Shown: positions 44,053 to 52,684 of the stretch, in pieces
How positions within the stretch are numbered: position 1 is the stretch's first letter
Layout of the letters: each line of letters begins with the position of its first letter
Assembly: GCA_947488435.1 (NCBI GenBank)
Contig: CANKZG010000001.1
Span: 2,410,308 to 2,474,307 of the forward strand
Direction of reading: 5' to 3'
From: an uncultured Flavobacteriaceae bacterium
GTDB taxonomy: Bacteria > Bacteroidota > Bacteroidia > Flavobacteriales > Flavobacteriaceae
DNA: 64,000 nucleotides
Translations under genes and position numbers: made by a program
The notes under the pieces: model-generated
The model's input: only the letters and a program-made list of their open reading frames with translations
What the model was told of the DNA's origin: nothing
The model's database searches: none

Positions 44053-46558
44053 ACACTATTGTTTTTTCTATCTTTTTGCGATACTGAACTGTATGCCGTT
44101 GACGGCTCAGGAGACCCCTGAAAACAGACCATTGATTGTCATTTTAAACCAACTTCAGGACCGTTTTGAGGTACGTTTCAATTATGCCTCCGATCTGGTT
44201 GAGCACATTTCTGTCAGACCACCGAGTAATATTTCTGATTTAAAGGGGATCATTGACTATCTAGGGGAGGTGACAGGACTCGATTTTATCTTTCTTTCCG
44301 ACAGTATTATCTCCATAAAGACAGAGCCGACCGTGCTTTGCGGGTATATAAAGGACAAGGATACCAATGAACCGCTTTCCTATACGACCGTTCAGTACCA
44401 TGGTAAGGGTACTGTGACCAATGAAGAAGGATTTTTTGAGATATCCATTGATGATGACCCCTCCCGTGCAGTCCTGATCAGGCACATTGGCCATAGGACA
44501 ATACGAAGGGAGGCAAGATTTTTCAACACTTCTAAATGTAATGTTATCCATATGGTGGCCGAACAGCAAAAGCTCCCTGAGATTGTGCTTTCGCATTATT
44601 TGATACGGGGCATGGATAAATTGGACAATGGTGCCTTTCAACTGGATTTTGACCGATTCTCCATTTTACCTGGGCTGGTAGAAGAGGATGTACTGCAATC
44701 CGTTCAAGCACTGCCAGGCATACAGAGTATTGATGAGACCGTTTCCAACATTAACATCAGGGCGGGAAGCAACGACCAAAACCTGATTCTCTGGGACAAC
44801 ATAAAAATGTATCAATCCGGTCATTTCTTCGGGTTGATATCCATGTACAATCCGCAAATAACACAAAAAGTAGCTTTGCAAAAAAATGGCACATCGGCGG
44901 CATATACCGATGGGGTGTCCGGGACCATTGCGATGAGTACCGACAAAAACATCAACCCCAGTTTTAAGGGCAGTATTGGTATTAATCTTATCGATGCCAA
45001 CGGCTTTGTTGACGCACCAATAGGGGAAAACGCTTCACTCCAAGTTGCGGCAAGAAAAGCCATTAGTGATTTTTTTGAGACCCCCACGTATTCAGAATAT
45101 TTCGACCGTATTTCCCAGGACACGGAGATAGCCTCCAACGATGCATTGGTCACCAACTCGGATATTGAATTTGACTTTTATGATGCGTCACTACGATTCC
45201 TTTATCGACCTGGTAACAAGGACTTTTTGAGGTTAAACTTTATACATACGGCCAACGAAGTTGTCTTCAATGAAAGTGCCATAATTGCAAGTGATGAGGA
45301 GGTAAGGGAAAGTAACCTGAACCAGACCAGTATTGCTGCTGGCATGTATTATGAACGAAGATGGAATGATAAGTTTGAGACCGTTATTGATCTCTATGAG
45401 ACGGACTATAAGCTAAAGGCCATAAACGCAAACGTATTGGAAGACCAGCGATTTTTGCAAGAAAATATCGTTTCAGAAACCGGTGCCCGATTTATGGCTC
45501 AAAATGAAGTGTATGAAAATTTTGTTTGGCGGAATGGCTATCATTTTGTGGAAACCAAGATTACCAATCTTGATGATGTTGATGACCCAATTTTCCGTCG
45601 ATTGGAGGGTGAGGTATTAAGAACACATGGGGTTTTCTCGGAACTTGATTGGTCCAGTGCAGATGGGAACACATCATTGAATACCGGTTTGCGGTTCAAT
45701 TATTTGGCAAAGTTCAAAAAGCAGCTTTGGGAACCTCGATTAAGTTTCAACCAAAGATTTTTAGAAAACTTCAATTTGGAGGTCTTGGGAGAATTCAAGC
45801 ATCAGAACACTTCACAGGTCATTAATTTTCAGAATGATTTTCTTGGCGTCGAAAAAAGACGTTGGCAACTTTCCAATGATATGGATATACCGGTAATCCA
45901 AAGTAAGCAAGGATCATTGGGCCTCAGCTATCAAAAATCAAGTTGGCTTATCAATGCAGTGGGTTTTTACAAAGATGTTGAAGGGATAACCACGCAAAGC
46001 CAAGGGTTTTTGGATGACAATGAATTTATTAGGACATCGGGAAATTATGATGTTTACGGCATCGATTTTCTTTTACGAAGACAACTGCAAAAATGGAATG
46101 TGTGGGCCAGTTATGGGTATTTGAACAGTACCTACAACTTTCAAGAGCTAACGGAAATGGAGTTTCGGAGCAACTTTGACATTACCCATTCCCTCTCTTC
46201 GGGGATTACATTTTCAACACAAAAATTAAATCTTGCATTTGGTGCCAATTGGCGGACGGGAAAGCCATTTACCCCCACAGTGGTAGGTAATGAAGTGATG
46301 GATGGAAACATTAATTATGACGATGCCAACTCAAATGAGTTGGAAGATTACCTAAGATTGGATTTTTCAGCCATTTACAAGAGTAAAATCGGAAAAAAGA
46401 CCAGCCTTCAGACTGGAATATCCGTTTGGAACCTCTTGAACCGTGAAAATCCAATAAACACTTTTTTTCGTGTGAACCAACAAAATGAGGCCCAACAGAT
46501 TCTGCAACAATCGTTGGGAATAACACCCAATGCCAGTTTGAAGATTTTATTCAACTGA
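44042..46558 (+). CDS. TonB-dependent receptor with STN signalling domain
   Basis: 838 aa, GTG start overlapping fecR. Signal peptide (FFYLFAILNCMPLTAQ), STN-type signalling domain at about 24-90, carboxypeptidase-regulatory-like domain at 100-175, plug (SVQALPGIQSIDETVSNINIRAGSNDQNLILWDN), and a barrel ending NASLKILFN. Fits FecA-type sensing: ligand binding outside, signal to FecR inside. No SusD follows, so the ligand may be a siderophore, protein or small molecule rather than a glycan. Confidence 0.9.
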   Translation: MKNKHYCFFYLFAILNCMPLTAQETPENRPLIVILNQLQDRFEVRFNYASDLVEHISVRPPSNISDLKGIIDYLGEVTGLDFIFLSDSIISIKTEPTVLCGYIKDKDTNEPLSYTTVQYHGKGTVTNEEGFFEISIDDDPSRAVLIRHIGHRTIRREARFFNTSKCNVIHMVAEQQKLPEIVLSHYLIRGMDKLDNGAFQLDFDRFSILPGLVEEDVLQSVQALPGIQSIDETVSNINIRAGSNDQNLILWDNIKMYQSGHFFGLISMYNPQITQKVALQKNGTSAAYTDGVSGTIAMSTDKNINPSFKGSIGINLIDANGFVDAPIGENASLQVAARKAISDFFETPTYSEYFDRISQDTEIASNDALVTNSDIEFDFYDASLRFLYRPGNKDFLRLNFIHTANEVVFNESAIIASDEEVRESNLNQTSIAAGMYYERRWNDKFETVIDLYETDYKLKAINANVLEDQRFLQENIVSETGARFMAQNEVYENFVWRNGYHFVETKITNLDDVDDPIFRRLEGEVLRTHGVFSELDWSSADGNTSLNTGLRFNYLAKFKKQLWEPRLSFNQRFLENFNLEVLGEFKHQNTSQVINFQNDFLGVEKRRWQLSNDMDIPVIQSKQGSLGLSYQKSSWLINAVGFYKDVEGITTQSQGFLDDNEFIRTSGNYDVYGIDFLLRRQLQKWNVWASYGYLNSTYNFQELTEMEFRSNFDITHSLSSGITFSTQKLNLAFGANWRTGKPFTPTVVGNEVMDGNINYDDANSNELEDYLRLDFSAIYKSKIGKKTSLQTGISVWNLLNRENPINTFFRVNQQNEAQQILQQSLGITPNASLKILFN

Positions 46559-46867
46559 TTTCTTGGCAAATCATAATTGAATCATGTTATCCAAGGCTAG
46601 CCCGGATTTCACTTGGAAATAGGCATTTATAATCTTCCAGATTGGAAGGGATTGACAAAAAAATGGCTTTTGTTTGACTGCACTCTTTCATGTGCCACAT
46701 ACAAGATTTATACGATGTCATTTTTACTGCTGGATACAGTTGTTTTCAATTTATGGTTTACATATCTTTGCAAGCAATTTAACGCAAGTTAGATCAAATA
46801 AAAAGTTACCTATTCGGTTACCTGAAATGTTGAAAAACGCCTAAGGTATTGAATTTGAAGGGATTGC

Positions 46868-46899
46868 GTGGCAAGGTTTCCGTCCTGCCACCCCGACCA
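46868..46899 (+). other. Degenerate tRNA 3'-end-like sequence, possible att site
   Basis: GTCCTGCCACCCCGACCA (46882-46899) looks like the end of a tRNA (3' half of T-arm, acceptor strand, CCA), and GGCAAGG-TTTCCGT-CC upstream resembles a damaged T-arm. No complete tRNA surrounds it. Known: ICEs integrate at tRNA 3' ends and leave such copies. DNA to the right is visibly more AT-rich. Alternative: a simple hairpin GTGGCA...TGCCAC. Confidence 0.3.
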
Positions 46900-46918
46900 G
46901 CCACATATCGTGGACAAT

Positions 46919-46957
46919 AAAGCACTGTTAATCGTACGATTTTCAGTGCTTTTTACT
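46919..46957 (+). terminator. Hairpin with T-run
   Basis: AAAGCACTG (46919-46927) pairs with CAGTGCTTT (46944-46952) across a 16-nt loop, then TTTTTAC. Can end transcripts running right from the TonB receptor. The preceding 46559-46867 holds no supportable gene. Confidence 0.6.
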
Positions 46958-47029
46958 TTTCTATACATATCTAGTGTTAATATAATCTTTCGAATACGTA
47001 TCAAATTTAACAGTGTTATTGCATTATAA

Positions 47030-47085
47030 TTTGATTAAATGATGAATATATGTATATTTGGTAAACCAAATTGGTAAACCAATTT
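47030..47085 (+). promoter_or_regulatory. Alginate-lyase promoter with double GntR-type operator
   Basis: TTTG (47030-47033), 19-bp spacer, TATATTTG (47053-47060): a full Bacteroidota promoter. The -7 box runs into TTTGGT-aa-ACCAAA (47057-47070), which shares AAA with AAATTGGT-aa-ACCAATTT (47068-47085). Two abutting palindromes cover the -7 box and start site, so repression by occlusion is expected. The same box occurs at 49825 and 50401. A leader of roughly 170 nt follows before the ATG at 47247. Confidence 0.8.
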
Positions 47086-47246
47086 GATAAAACCCTTTTA
47101 GCTATTGTTATATGCTTTCTTTTACAAAATGCCCAACATATAACCTAAGCAATGGAAATTCCCATTTTGACTATAGAGTAATGTAATAAGGTAGTTAAAA
47201 GATTTAGTTTAAAAGTAACTTTAAGTATAAAAACACAGTATACAAT

Positions 47247-49298
47247 ATGAACTCTAAAATATCGAAATCAATTAGTACTTTTTATTTGATAATTATTGGT
47301 GTTATCGTATTACTCAATGGCTGTGCGGATGTAAATAAGAAAAATTTGATTAGCAATGTTGAAGAAGACACAGAAGGAGTGGATGCAAACGAGATAATAC
47401 CATTTTTTCAACATTGGAATTTAATTTTGGGTGATGGTTCTAATGTTGGTCAGGCAATTCGTTATATGAATAAGGACTTCTTTTATACGGCAAGTGATGA
47501 AAAGGATGATTGGGTAGTATTTAAGACTCCTAATGCGGGAAGTACCCATGGCACTTCTAATAATACAAGGACAGAGTTAGCTCAATTAAAGAAATGGTCA
47601 CCAATGACGGACGCTAAAATGACTGCTACGCTAAAAGTAATGAATGTCTCAAATACTGGTGATGCTCGCGTTGCGGCAACTTACTCCGTAGTTGTGGGTC
47701 AGATTCATAGTGCTGATGGACATGAAAATGAACCGTTAAAGATATTCTATAAAAAATTTCCAGGTCATACTAAAGGTTCTGTTTTTTGGAATTACGAAAT
47801 TAATACCGCAGGAGATGATAATTCAAAGCGATGGGATTATTCCATTCCTATTTGGGGTTATGACTTTTCTGTTGTTGGCACAAGTGAAAATACTTTTCCA
47901 CCAGAACCTGAAGATGGGATTGCTTTAGGGGAAGAATTTAGTTACGAAGTGGAAATTAAGGAAGGTACTATGTTTCTAACGTTCACTAGCGAAGGACATG
48001 AAACCAAAACATTTACTAAAAATCTCGTTTTATCTGAATATGCAGAGCGTGCAGCCATGCCAGATCAAGTTGAAAAATTGTTCGTGCCAATTGATCAAGA
48101 TGGCATAGAGCGCAAAAATGCATACGCCAACGAAGGACTCTTTTTTAAACTAGGATGTTACAATCAAACAAACGGAAAAGATCCTAAAGTAAATAAAGTT
48201 TGGTGCTCCGGTGCCGAAACCCATGGGGGAGATATTCAAAAACAATATGCAGATGGAAATTATGCGGAAGTTTGGTTTAAATCGGCAAATATCGTAATAA
48301 GTGATGATGCCATATCCAATGCAGGGTATTTTCAAGCTAATGATGGTTTAAGTACAAAAATAGTTTACCCAAGTGAGGTGATTCCTTTTATGGATAAATT
48401 TAAAATATTGATGGGGGATGGAAGCCATGTAGAAAATCTGGTTGATTTTGAAGATAAGAACTTCTTCTACACTGCAATAGATGGCACAAGGCGTTGGGTA
48501 GTTTATAAAACACCAAATTCCGGTGTTACTTCAAAAAATTCGAGTAACACAAGAACGGAGTTGCACGAAAAAAGAGAATGGATACCTGAAGAAGGAGGTA
48601 GACTAACAGGTACTTGCAAGGTTATGCAAGTCTCTATTTCTGGCGATGCTAGAGTTCCGGCCTCTTATGCAACAGTAGTTGGACAAATCCATAGCGGCGA
48701 AGGACATGAAAATGAACCTTTAAAAATATTTTATAAGAAATTTCCAGGCCATTCCAAAGGTTCTGTTTTTTGGAATTATGAAATTAATACCGAAGGGAGT
48801 AATTCAAAAAGATGGGATTATTCGACTGCGGTATGGGGATATGATATGTCTGTGGTGGGAACAAGTAAAACAGATTACCCTGCTGAACCAGAAGAAGGAG
48901 TAGAATTGGGTGAAGAATTCAGTTATGAAGTAAATGTATATAAAGGTATAATGTATCTCACATTTAAAAGTGCAAATCACGAAACAAAAACATTTACTAA
49001 AAACCTAATTCAATCTGAGTATATAGAACGATCGGACATACCAGAACAAGTTAAGAAGATGTTCGTACCCATAGGCCAGGACGGAACAGAACGGGCAATT
49101 GCTTATAAGGGAGAGTTAAATTATTTCAAACAAGGTGCGTACAACCAAACCAATGGGAAAAAACCCGAAACAAATATGATTTGGTGCACAGGTGCCGAAA
49201 CCTATGATGGCGATATTGCAAAGCAATATGAAAATGGTTGTTATACGGAAGTATGGTTTAGAGAAGCTACGATAGGACCAGGTGTACCGCAAAAGTAA
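47247..49298 (+). CDS. Tandem-domain PL7 alginate lyase lipoprotein
   Basis: 683 aa. Lipobox LLNGC (Cys26). Two PL7/alginate_lyase2 domains, about residues 50-345 and 376-680. Domain 1 has RTEL (108-111), QIH (152-154) and FFKLGCYNQ (299-307); domain 2 has RTEL (436-439), QIH (480-482) and YFKQGAYNQ (626-634). These are the three PL7 active-site regions, with the first Tyr of YFK replaced by Phe in domain 1. Long near-identical stretches (GHENEPLKIFYKKFPGH, KGSVFWNYEINT) show a recent internal duplication. Surface-anchored beta-elimination of alginate is expected. Confidence 0.93.
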   Translation: MNSKISKSISTFYLIIIGVIVLLNGCADVNKKNLISNVEEDTEGVDANEIIPFFQHWNLILGDGSNVGQAIRYMNKDFFYTASDEKDDWVVFKTPNAGSTHGTSNNTRTELAQLKKWSPMTDAKMTATLKVMNVSNTGDARVAATYSVVVGQIHSADGHENEPLKIFYKKFPGHTKGSVFWNYEINTAGDDNSKRWDYSIPIWGYDFSVVGTSENTFPPEPEDGIALGEEFSYEVEIKEGTMFLTFTSEGHETKTFTKNLVLSEYAERAAMPDQVEKLFVPIDQDGIERKNAYANEGLFFKLGCYNQTNGKDPKVNKVWCSGAETHGGDIQKQYADGNYAEVWFKSANIVISDDAISNAGYFQANDGLSTKIVYPSEVIPFMDKFKILMGDGSHVENLVDFEDKNFFYTAIDGTRRWVVYKTPNSGVTSKNSSNTRTELHEKREWIPEEGGRLTGTCKVMQVSISGDARVPASYATVVGQIHSGEGHENEPLKIFYKKFPGHSKGSVFWNYEINTEGSNSKRWDYSTAVWGYDMSVVGTSKTDYPAEPEEGVELGEEFSYEVNVYKGIMYLTFKSANHETKTFTKNLIQSEYIERSDIPEQVKKMFVPIGQDGTERAIAYKGELNYFKQGAYNQTNGKKPETNMIWCTGAETYDGDIAKQYENGCYTEVWFREATIGPGVPQK

Positions 49299-49352
49299 AT
49301 CGAAATAAAATAATCACAGAGCCAGGTTTATAATTAAAATAAGACAATTTAT

Positions 49353-49709
49353 ATGGAAACATTTGGAGCAAGTAAGGAATTTATTCTTGATGAAGATTTA
49401 GAATGGGAAACTGTAGGGGAAGGAGTGAAAAGGAAAATTATGGGTTATGATGATAAGATTATGTTGGTAAAAGTACATTTTGCTAAAGGAGGAATAGGAT
49501 ATAAACATGAACATTATCATTCGCAAGTAACCTATATTGAAAGTGGGGAATTTGAATTTTCTATTGGTGAGCAAACCAAAATAGTAAAGGGAGGTGATAC
49601 CGTTTATATTCCACCTCACGTATTGCATGGAGCTATATGTAAAAAAGAAGGAATTTTAATAGATGTCTTTAGCCCCATACGGGAAGACTTTATGGAACCC
49701 AAATCGTAA
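49353..49709 (+). CDS. kdgF: Cupin protein KdgF
   Basis: 118 aa single-domain cupin. Metal ligands are visible in YKHEHYHSQVTYIESGEFEF (His, His, Gln/Glu pattern) and the second motif GDTVYIPPHVLHGA (His). Known KdgF proteins linearise 4,5-unsaturated monouronates from alginate or pectin to the open 5-keto (DEH) form. Same strand, 54 bp after the lyase, so probably one transcript. Confidence 0.9.
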   Translation: METFGASKEFILDEDLEWETVGEGVKRKIMGYDDKIMLVKVHFAKGGIGYKHEHYHSQVTYIESGEFEFSIGEQTKIVKGGDTVYIPPHVLHGAICKKEGILIDVFSPIREDFMEPKS

Positions 49710-49820
49710 CAGCAATACTTTTGTTTATAATTAGACCATAAAAATTAAACAGAGTATTAAAAACTTAAAATTTTAACATTTAAAGCGTGCAAATCGTTTT
49801 TTATTAACGATTCAACAACA

Positions 49821-49855
49821 TATATTTGGTCTACCAAACTGGTAAACCAATTTAG
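49821..49855 (+). promoter_or_regulatory. Second GntR-type operator on a promoter without a gene
   Basis: TATATTTG (49821-49828), a perfect -7 element, merges with TTTGGT-ct-ACCAAA (49825-49838), followed by ACTGGTAAACCAATTT (49838-49853). Layout is the same as at 47053-47085. No TTTG -33 box is present (TTTT at the place). Downstream is only a six-codon ORF (ATG at 49880) and a terminator. Confidence 0.65.
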
Positions 49856-49900
49856 TAAGCCAAAAAATATAAAACCGATATGATAAGATGTATGACATAA

Positions 49901-49930
49901 AAAAAGGATAGGTGCACGCCTATCCTTTTA
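49901..49930 (+). terminator. Rho-independent terminator
   Basis: AAAAAGGATAGG (49901-49912) pairs with CCTATCCTTTT (49919-49929), loop TGCACG, ending in T-run. It may end the PL7-kdgF transcript and also any short RNA from the promoter at 49821. Confidence 0.85.
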
Positions 49931-49948
49931 TAAATTAATTACTTCTTT

Positions 49949-49977
49949 GGAGGGAAGTAAAATTCGACAAATATGCA
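49949..49977 (+). repeat. Direct repeat, copy 1 (left of gntR)
   Basis: GGAGGGAAGTAAAA followed by TTCGACAAATATGCA. Shares its first 14 bases and most of the next 15 with 51204-51231. The pair flanks the gntR segment, 1.25 kb apart. Rest of 49978-50396 shows no supportable gene. Confidence 0.55.
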
Positions 49978-50400
49978 TTTCCGCAAATTTGAAGAACTCA
50001 AAAGTAATGAAATTCTTTGTAAAAATTTGTTTAAGAAGGGTGATTAACCAAAGTCAATTAAAGGATTCTATTTTAATAGAAATAGCAGTTTGAACTTTTT
50101 GTAATTGATTAAATGAAAATGAATTTTTTATTTATGATGGCGCTAGTATAAAGAAATGACAGTTTTTGAAAATTACTTTTAGTCAGGGAATTATTTGCAA
50201 ACAACAGTTAATGACGCGTTTGCAAATGTTAAAGTTTATAATTTATGGATTACGCATTAACAATTATTTGAGTGAGTTTAGTTATGACAAAGGCTGTTGG
50301 TACTAGCGTGATTAGCAGTCTTTGTAAACTAAAAAAAAATAATGTTTATATAATTGGATTCTATAGTCAATAGTTAAAGTTAATTTCATAAATTTATCAA

Positions 50401-50424
50401 ACCAATCTGGTTAACCAGATTGGT
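50401..50424 (+). promoter_or_regulatory. GntR autoregulatory operator
   Basis: ACCAATCTGGTT followed immediately by its exact reverse complement: a 24-bp perfect palindrome, ending 16 bp before the gntR ATG. Core CTGGTTAACCAG is the same box as upstream of the lyase. TAAATTTA (50389-50396), a near -7 element, lies just before. Implies autoregulation. Confidence 0.8.
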
Positions 50425-50440
50425 AAAGTAAAAAAGAACT

Positions 50441-51148
50441 ATGAAAGTTGAAATTTTAACCAACAATGAGAAACGGGATATACAGCAAAAAATAATTGCT
50501 AAGCTGAGAGATTTAATTGAATATAAAAATCTGGAACCCGGTGATAAATTGCCATCAGAAAGAATGTTGTCCGAAAAATTCGGTGTAAGTAGAAGTAACA
50601 TTCGTGAAGCAATTCAGAAACTAGAGTTTTATGGAATCTTGTATTCTAAACCTCAAAGCGGAACCTTCATTGCAGAGATTGGACGAGTCGCCATGAGTGG
50701 TATGATGGAAGATATTCTGGGATTAGAAGAACCAGATTTTAAATCCTTAGTAGAGACAAGAATTTTATTAGAACTTAAGACGGTAAGATTGGCTGCGCTT
50801 AGAAGAACAGATGAAGATTTGGAGACACTGCAAGCTGCGCTAAATGCCTATAGAAATAAGGTTTTAAATAAAGAAGATGCTGTTGAAGAAGATTTGTTAT
50901 TTCATTTGGCTATTGCTAAAGCTAGTAAGAATAGCTCCATGAATACTTTTATGTTAATTATTACACCGGAGATTATTACAAATTTTGAAAAATACCATGT
51001 GTGTGATTCCAATCAATCATTTATTGGTATTCAAGAGCATGAAAATATATTTCAAGCTATAAAAGACCAAAACCCAAAAAAGGCTAAAGAAATGATGAAA
51101 GTTCATTTTAAAGTACTGTATCAATATTGTTACCATACAAACAACTAA
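50441..51148 (+). CDS. GntR/FadR-subfamily repressor of alginate genes
   Basis: 235 aa. N-terminal winged helix with PGDKLPSERMLSEKFGVSRS (residues about 33-52) and NIREAIQKLE; C-terminal all-helical FCD domain with metal-type residues in VEEDLLFHLAIAKAS and the later H in FKVLYQYCYH-type tail. Likely effector is DEH, KDG or a related acid. Operators sit on its own leader and on the lyase promoter. Confidence 0.92.
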   Translation: MKVEILTNNEKRDIQQKIIAKLRDLIEYKNLEPGDKLPSERMLSEKFGVSRSNIREAIQKLEFYGILYSKPQSGTFIAEIGRVAMSGMMEDILGLEEPDFKSLVETRILLELKTVRLAALRRTDEDLETLQAALNAYRNKVLNKEDAVEEDLLFHLAIAKASKNSSMNTFMLIITPEIITNFEKYHVCDSNQSFIGIQEHENIFQAIKDQNPKKAKEMMKVHFKVLYQYCYHTNN

Positions 51149-51203
51149 GCCTAAATGCTGAAAGCAAAAAGTGCACGATTTTGCTTTCAATAATATTTAA
51201 TAA

Positions 51204-51231
51204 GGAGGGAAGTAAAACTTGACATATTGCA
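51204..51231 (+). repeat. Direct repeat, copy 2 (right of gntR)
   Basis: GGAGGGAAGTAAAA followed by CTTGACATATTGCA; matches copy 1 at 49949 closely. In the 216-bp gap between gntR and the MFS gene, which shows no other gene and no copy of the GntR operator. Confidence 0.55.
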
Positions 51232-51364
51232 GCGCAATCATTTTACAGATTGATAGTAAATTCAAGTATTTGCTTTATTGGATAGTTACGTATTTAAAAA
51301 ACTCATTTACAGGTACTAGCATCTGAATTTGAGTTTTCAACCAAAAACAAAGTAGAATACTATT

Positions 51365-52645
51365 ATGAAAGTAAAAGGACTTAGATGGTGGATTATAATC
51401 CTGATTTTTATAGCTACTGTTATTAACTATATTGATAGAACAGCATTCGCTCTACTTTGGCCACAAATGGGTGAAGATCTGGGTATGGATAATTCAGATT
51501 ATGCCCTTATGCTAAATATTTTCTTGATAACATATGCAGCAAGTAAATTTTTATCAGGTAGATTGTATGATAAAATTGGAACTAGGATAGGCTTTATTGT
51601 ATCTATTGTAGTTTGGTCAGTAGCAGCAGCTTTTCATGCACTTGCAAGAGGTTTAGCAACATTATCGATAGCTCGAGGTTTGCTTGGTCTAGGTGAGGCT
51701 GGATTATGGCCAGGTGCTGTAAAGAGTAATGGCGAATGGTTCCCTGTAAAGCAGAGAGCTTTAGCGCAAGGTATATTTAACGCGGGAGCCTCTATAGGTA
51801 ATGTTATTGCACCTGTTATTATTGTTTTTCTTTATGCGCAATTTGGGTGGAAATCAACTTATATAATTCTTGGAGGTTTAGGGCTACTCTGGGTAATTCC
51901 TTGGTTTATAGTAAATAAGTCAAAACCAGAAGACCATCCTTGGATGACTGAGGATGAAAGAGACCTAATACTTAATGATAGAATAGCAAATAATGATGTT
52001 GCGGTTAAGGGTGCTAAAAGTCTAAGTGTTGGAAAAATATTAAGTTTTAAACAACCATGGGGAGTATTACTATGTAGGTTTTTTATCGAACCCATTTGGT
52101 GGTTTTTTGCAGGCTGGATGCCTATTTATTTGAATTCAAAATTCGGTCTTAGTATAGAGGAAATTGGAAACACTATGTGGATTTCATATCTGATGGCTGC
52201 AGCTGGAGGAATTGTAGGGGGTTATGTTACCGAACTAATAATCAAACGTACATCAGTAGATTTCGGTAGAAAAGCCAGTATAGTTATAGGTAGCTTTTTA
52301 ATTATAATTGGTTTCATATGTATAATTATGTTTGTAAGCGATTCTGATTTCATGGCGTTTATATATTTGGCAGGTGTAGCTCTTTTTGGGTTTCAGTTTG
52401 CCATTGGAAATATTCAAACCTTATCAAGTGATTTGTTTAAAGGACCTTCTGTAGGTACACTAGCTGGTTTAGCAGGAACAGTAGCAGCCTTTTCTCCTAT
52501 AATAATGAATTGGTTCATTGGAAATATTACCAAGGGTGGTTCGTACACTCCAGCATTTATAGCTATTACGCTATCTGTAGTATTAGGTGTAGTATCAATT
52601 TTCTTTTTGATAAGAAAGGTAGGATTAGTAAAAACAGAAGACTAA
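51365..52645 (+). CDS. MFS transporter, anion:cation symporter (hexuronate-like)
   Basis: 426 aa, about 12 membrane helices. Starts LRWWIIILIFIATVINYIDRTAFA, a hallmark of the ACS family (ExuT-like), with GRLYDKIGTRIGF in the loop 2-3 and ARGLLGLGEAGLWPGAVK in helix 4. In alginate loci this family imports unsaturated uronate monomers (DEH). 39 bp before the SDR gene. Confidence 0.9.
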   Translation: MKVKGLRWWIIILIFIATVINYIDRTAFALLWPQMGEDLGMDNSDYALMLNIFLITYAASKFLSGRLYDKIGTRIGFIVSIVVWSVAAAFHALARGLATLSIARGLLGLGEAGLWPGAVKSNGEWFPVKQRALAQGIFNAGASIGNVIAPVIIVFLYAQFGWKSTYIILGGLGLLWVIPWFIVNKSKPEDHPWMTEDERDLILNDRIANNDVAVKGAKSLSVGKILSFKQPWGVLLCRFFIEPIWWFFAGWMPIYLNSKFGLSIEEIGNTMWISYLMAAAGGIVGGYVTELIIKRTSVDFGRKASIVIGSFLIIIGFICIIMFVSDSDFMAFIYLAGVALFGFQFAIGNIQTLSSDLFKGPSVGTLAGLAGTVAAFSPIIMNWFIGNITKGGSYTPAFIAITLSVVLGVVSIFFLIRKVGLVKTED

Positions 52646-52684
52646 AAACATAAAAAAGATTAGGAATTATACAAAAATTAAATA

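Noticed and set aside
46810-47004. 64-aa minus-strand ORF
   Set aside because: Runs through the tRNA-like remnant and a terminator hairpin; no homology visible.
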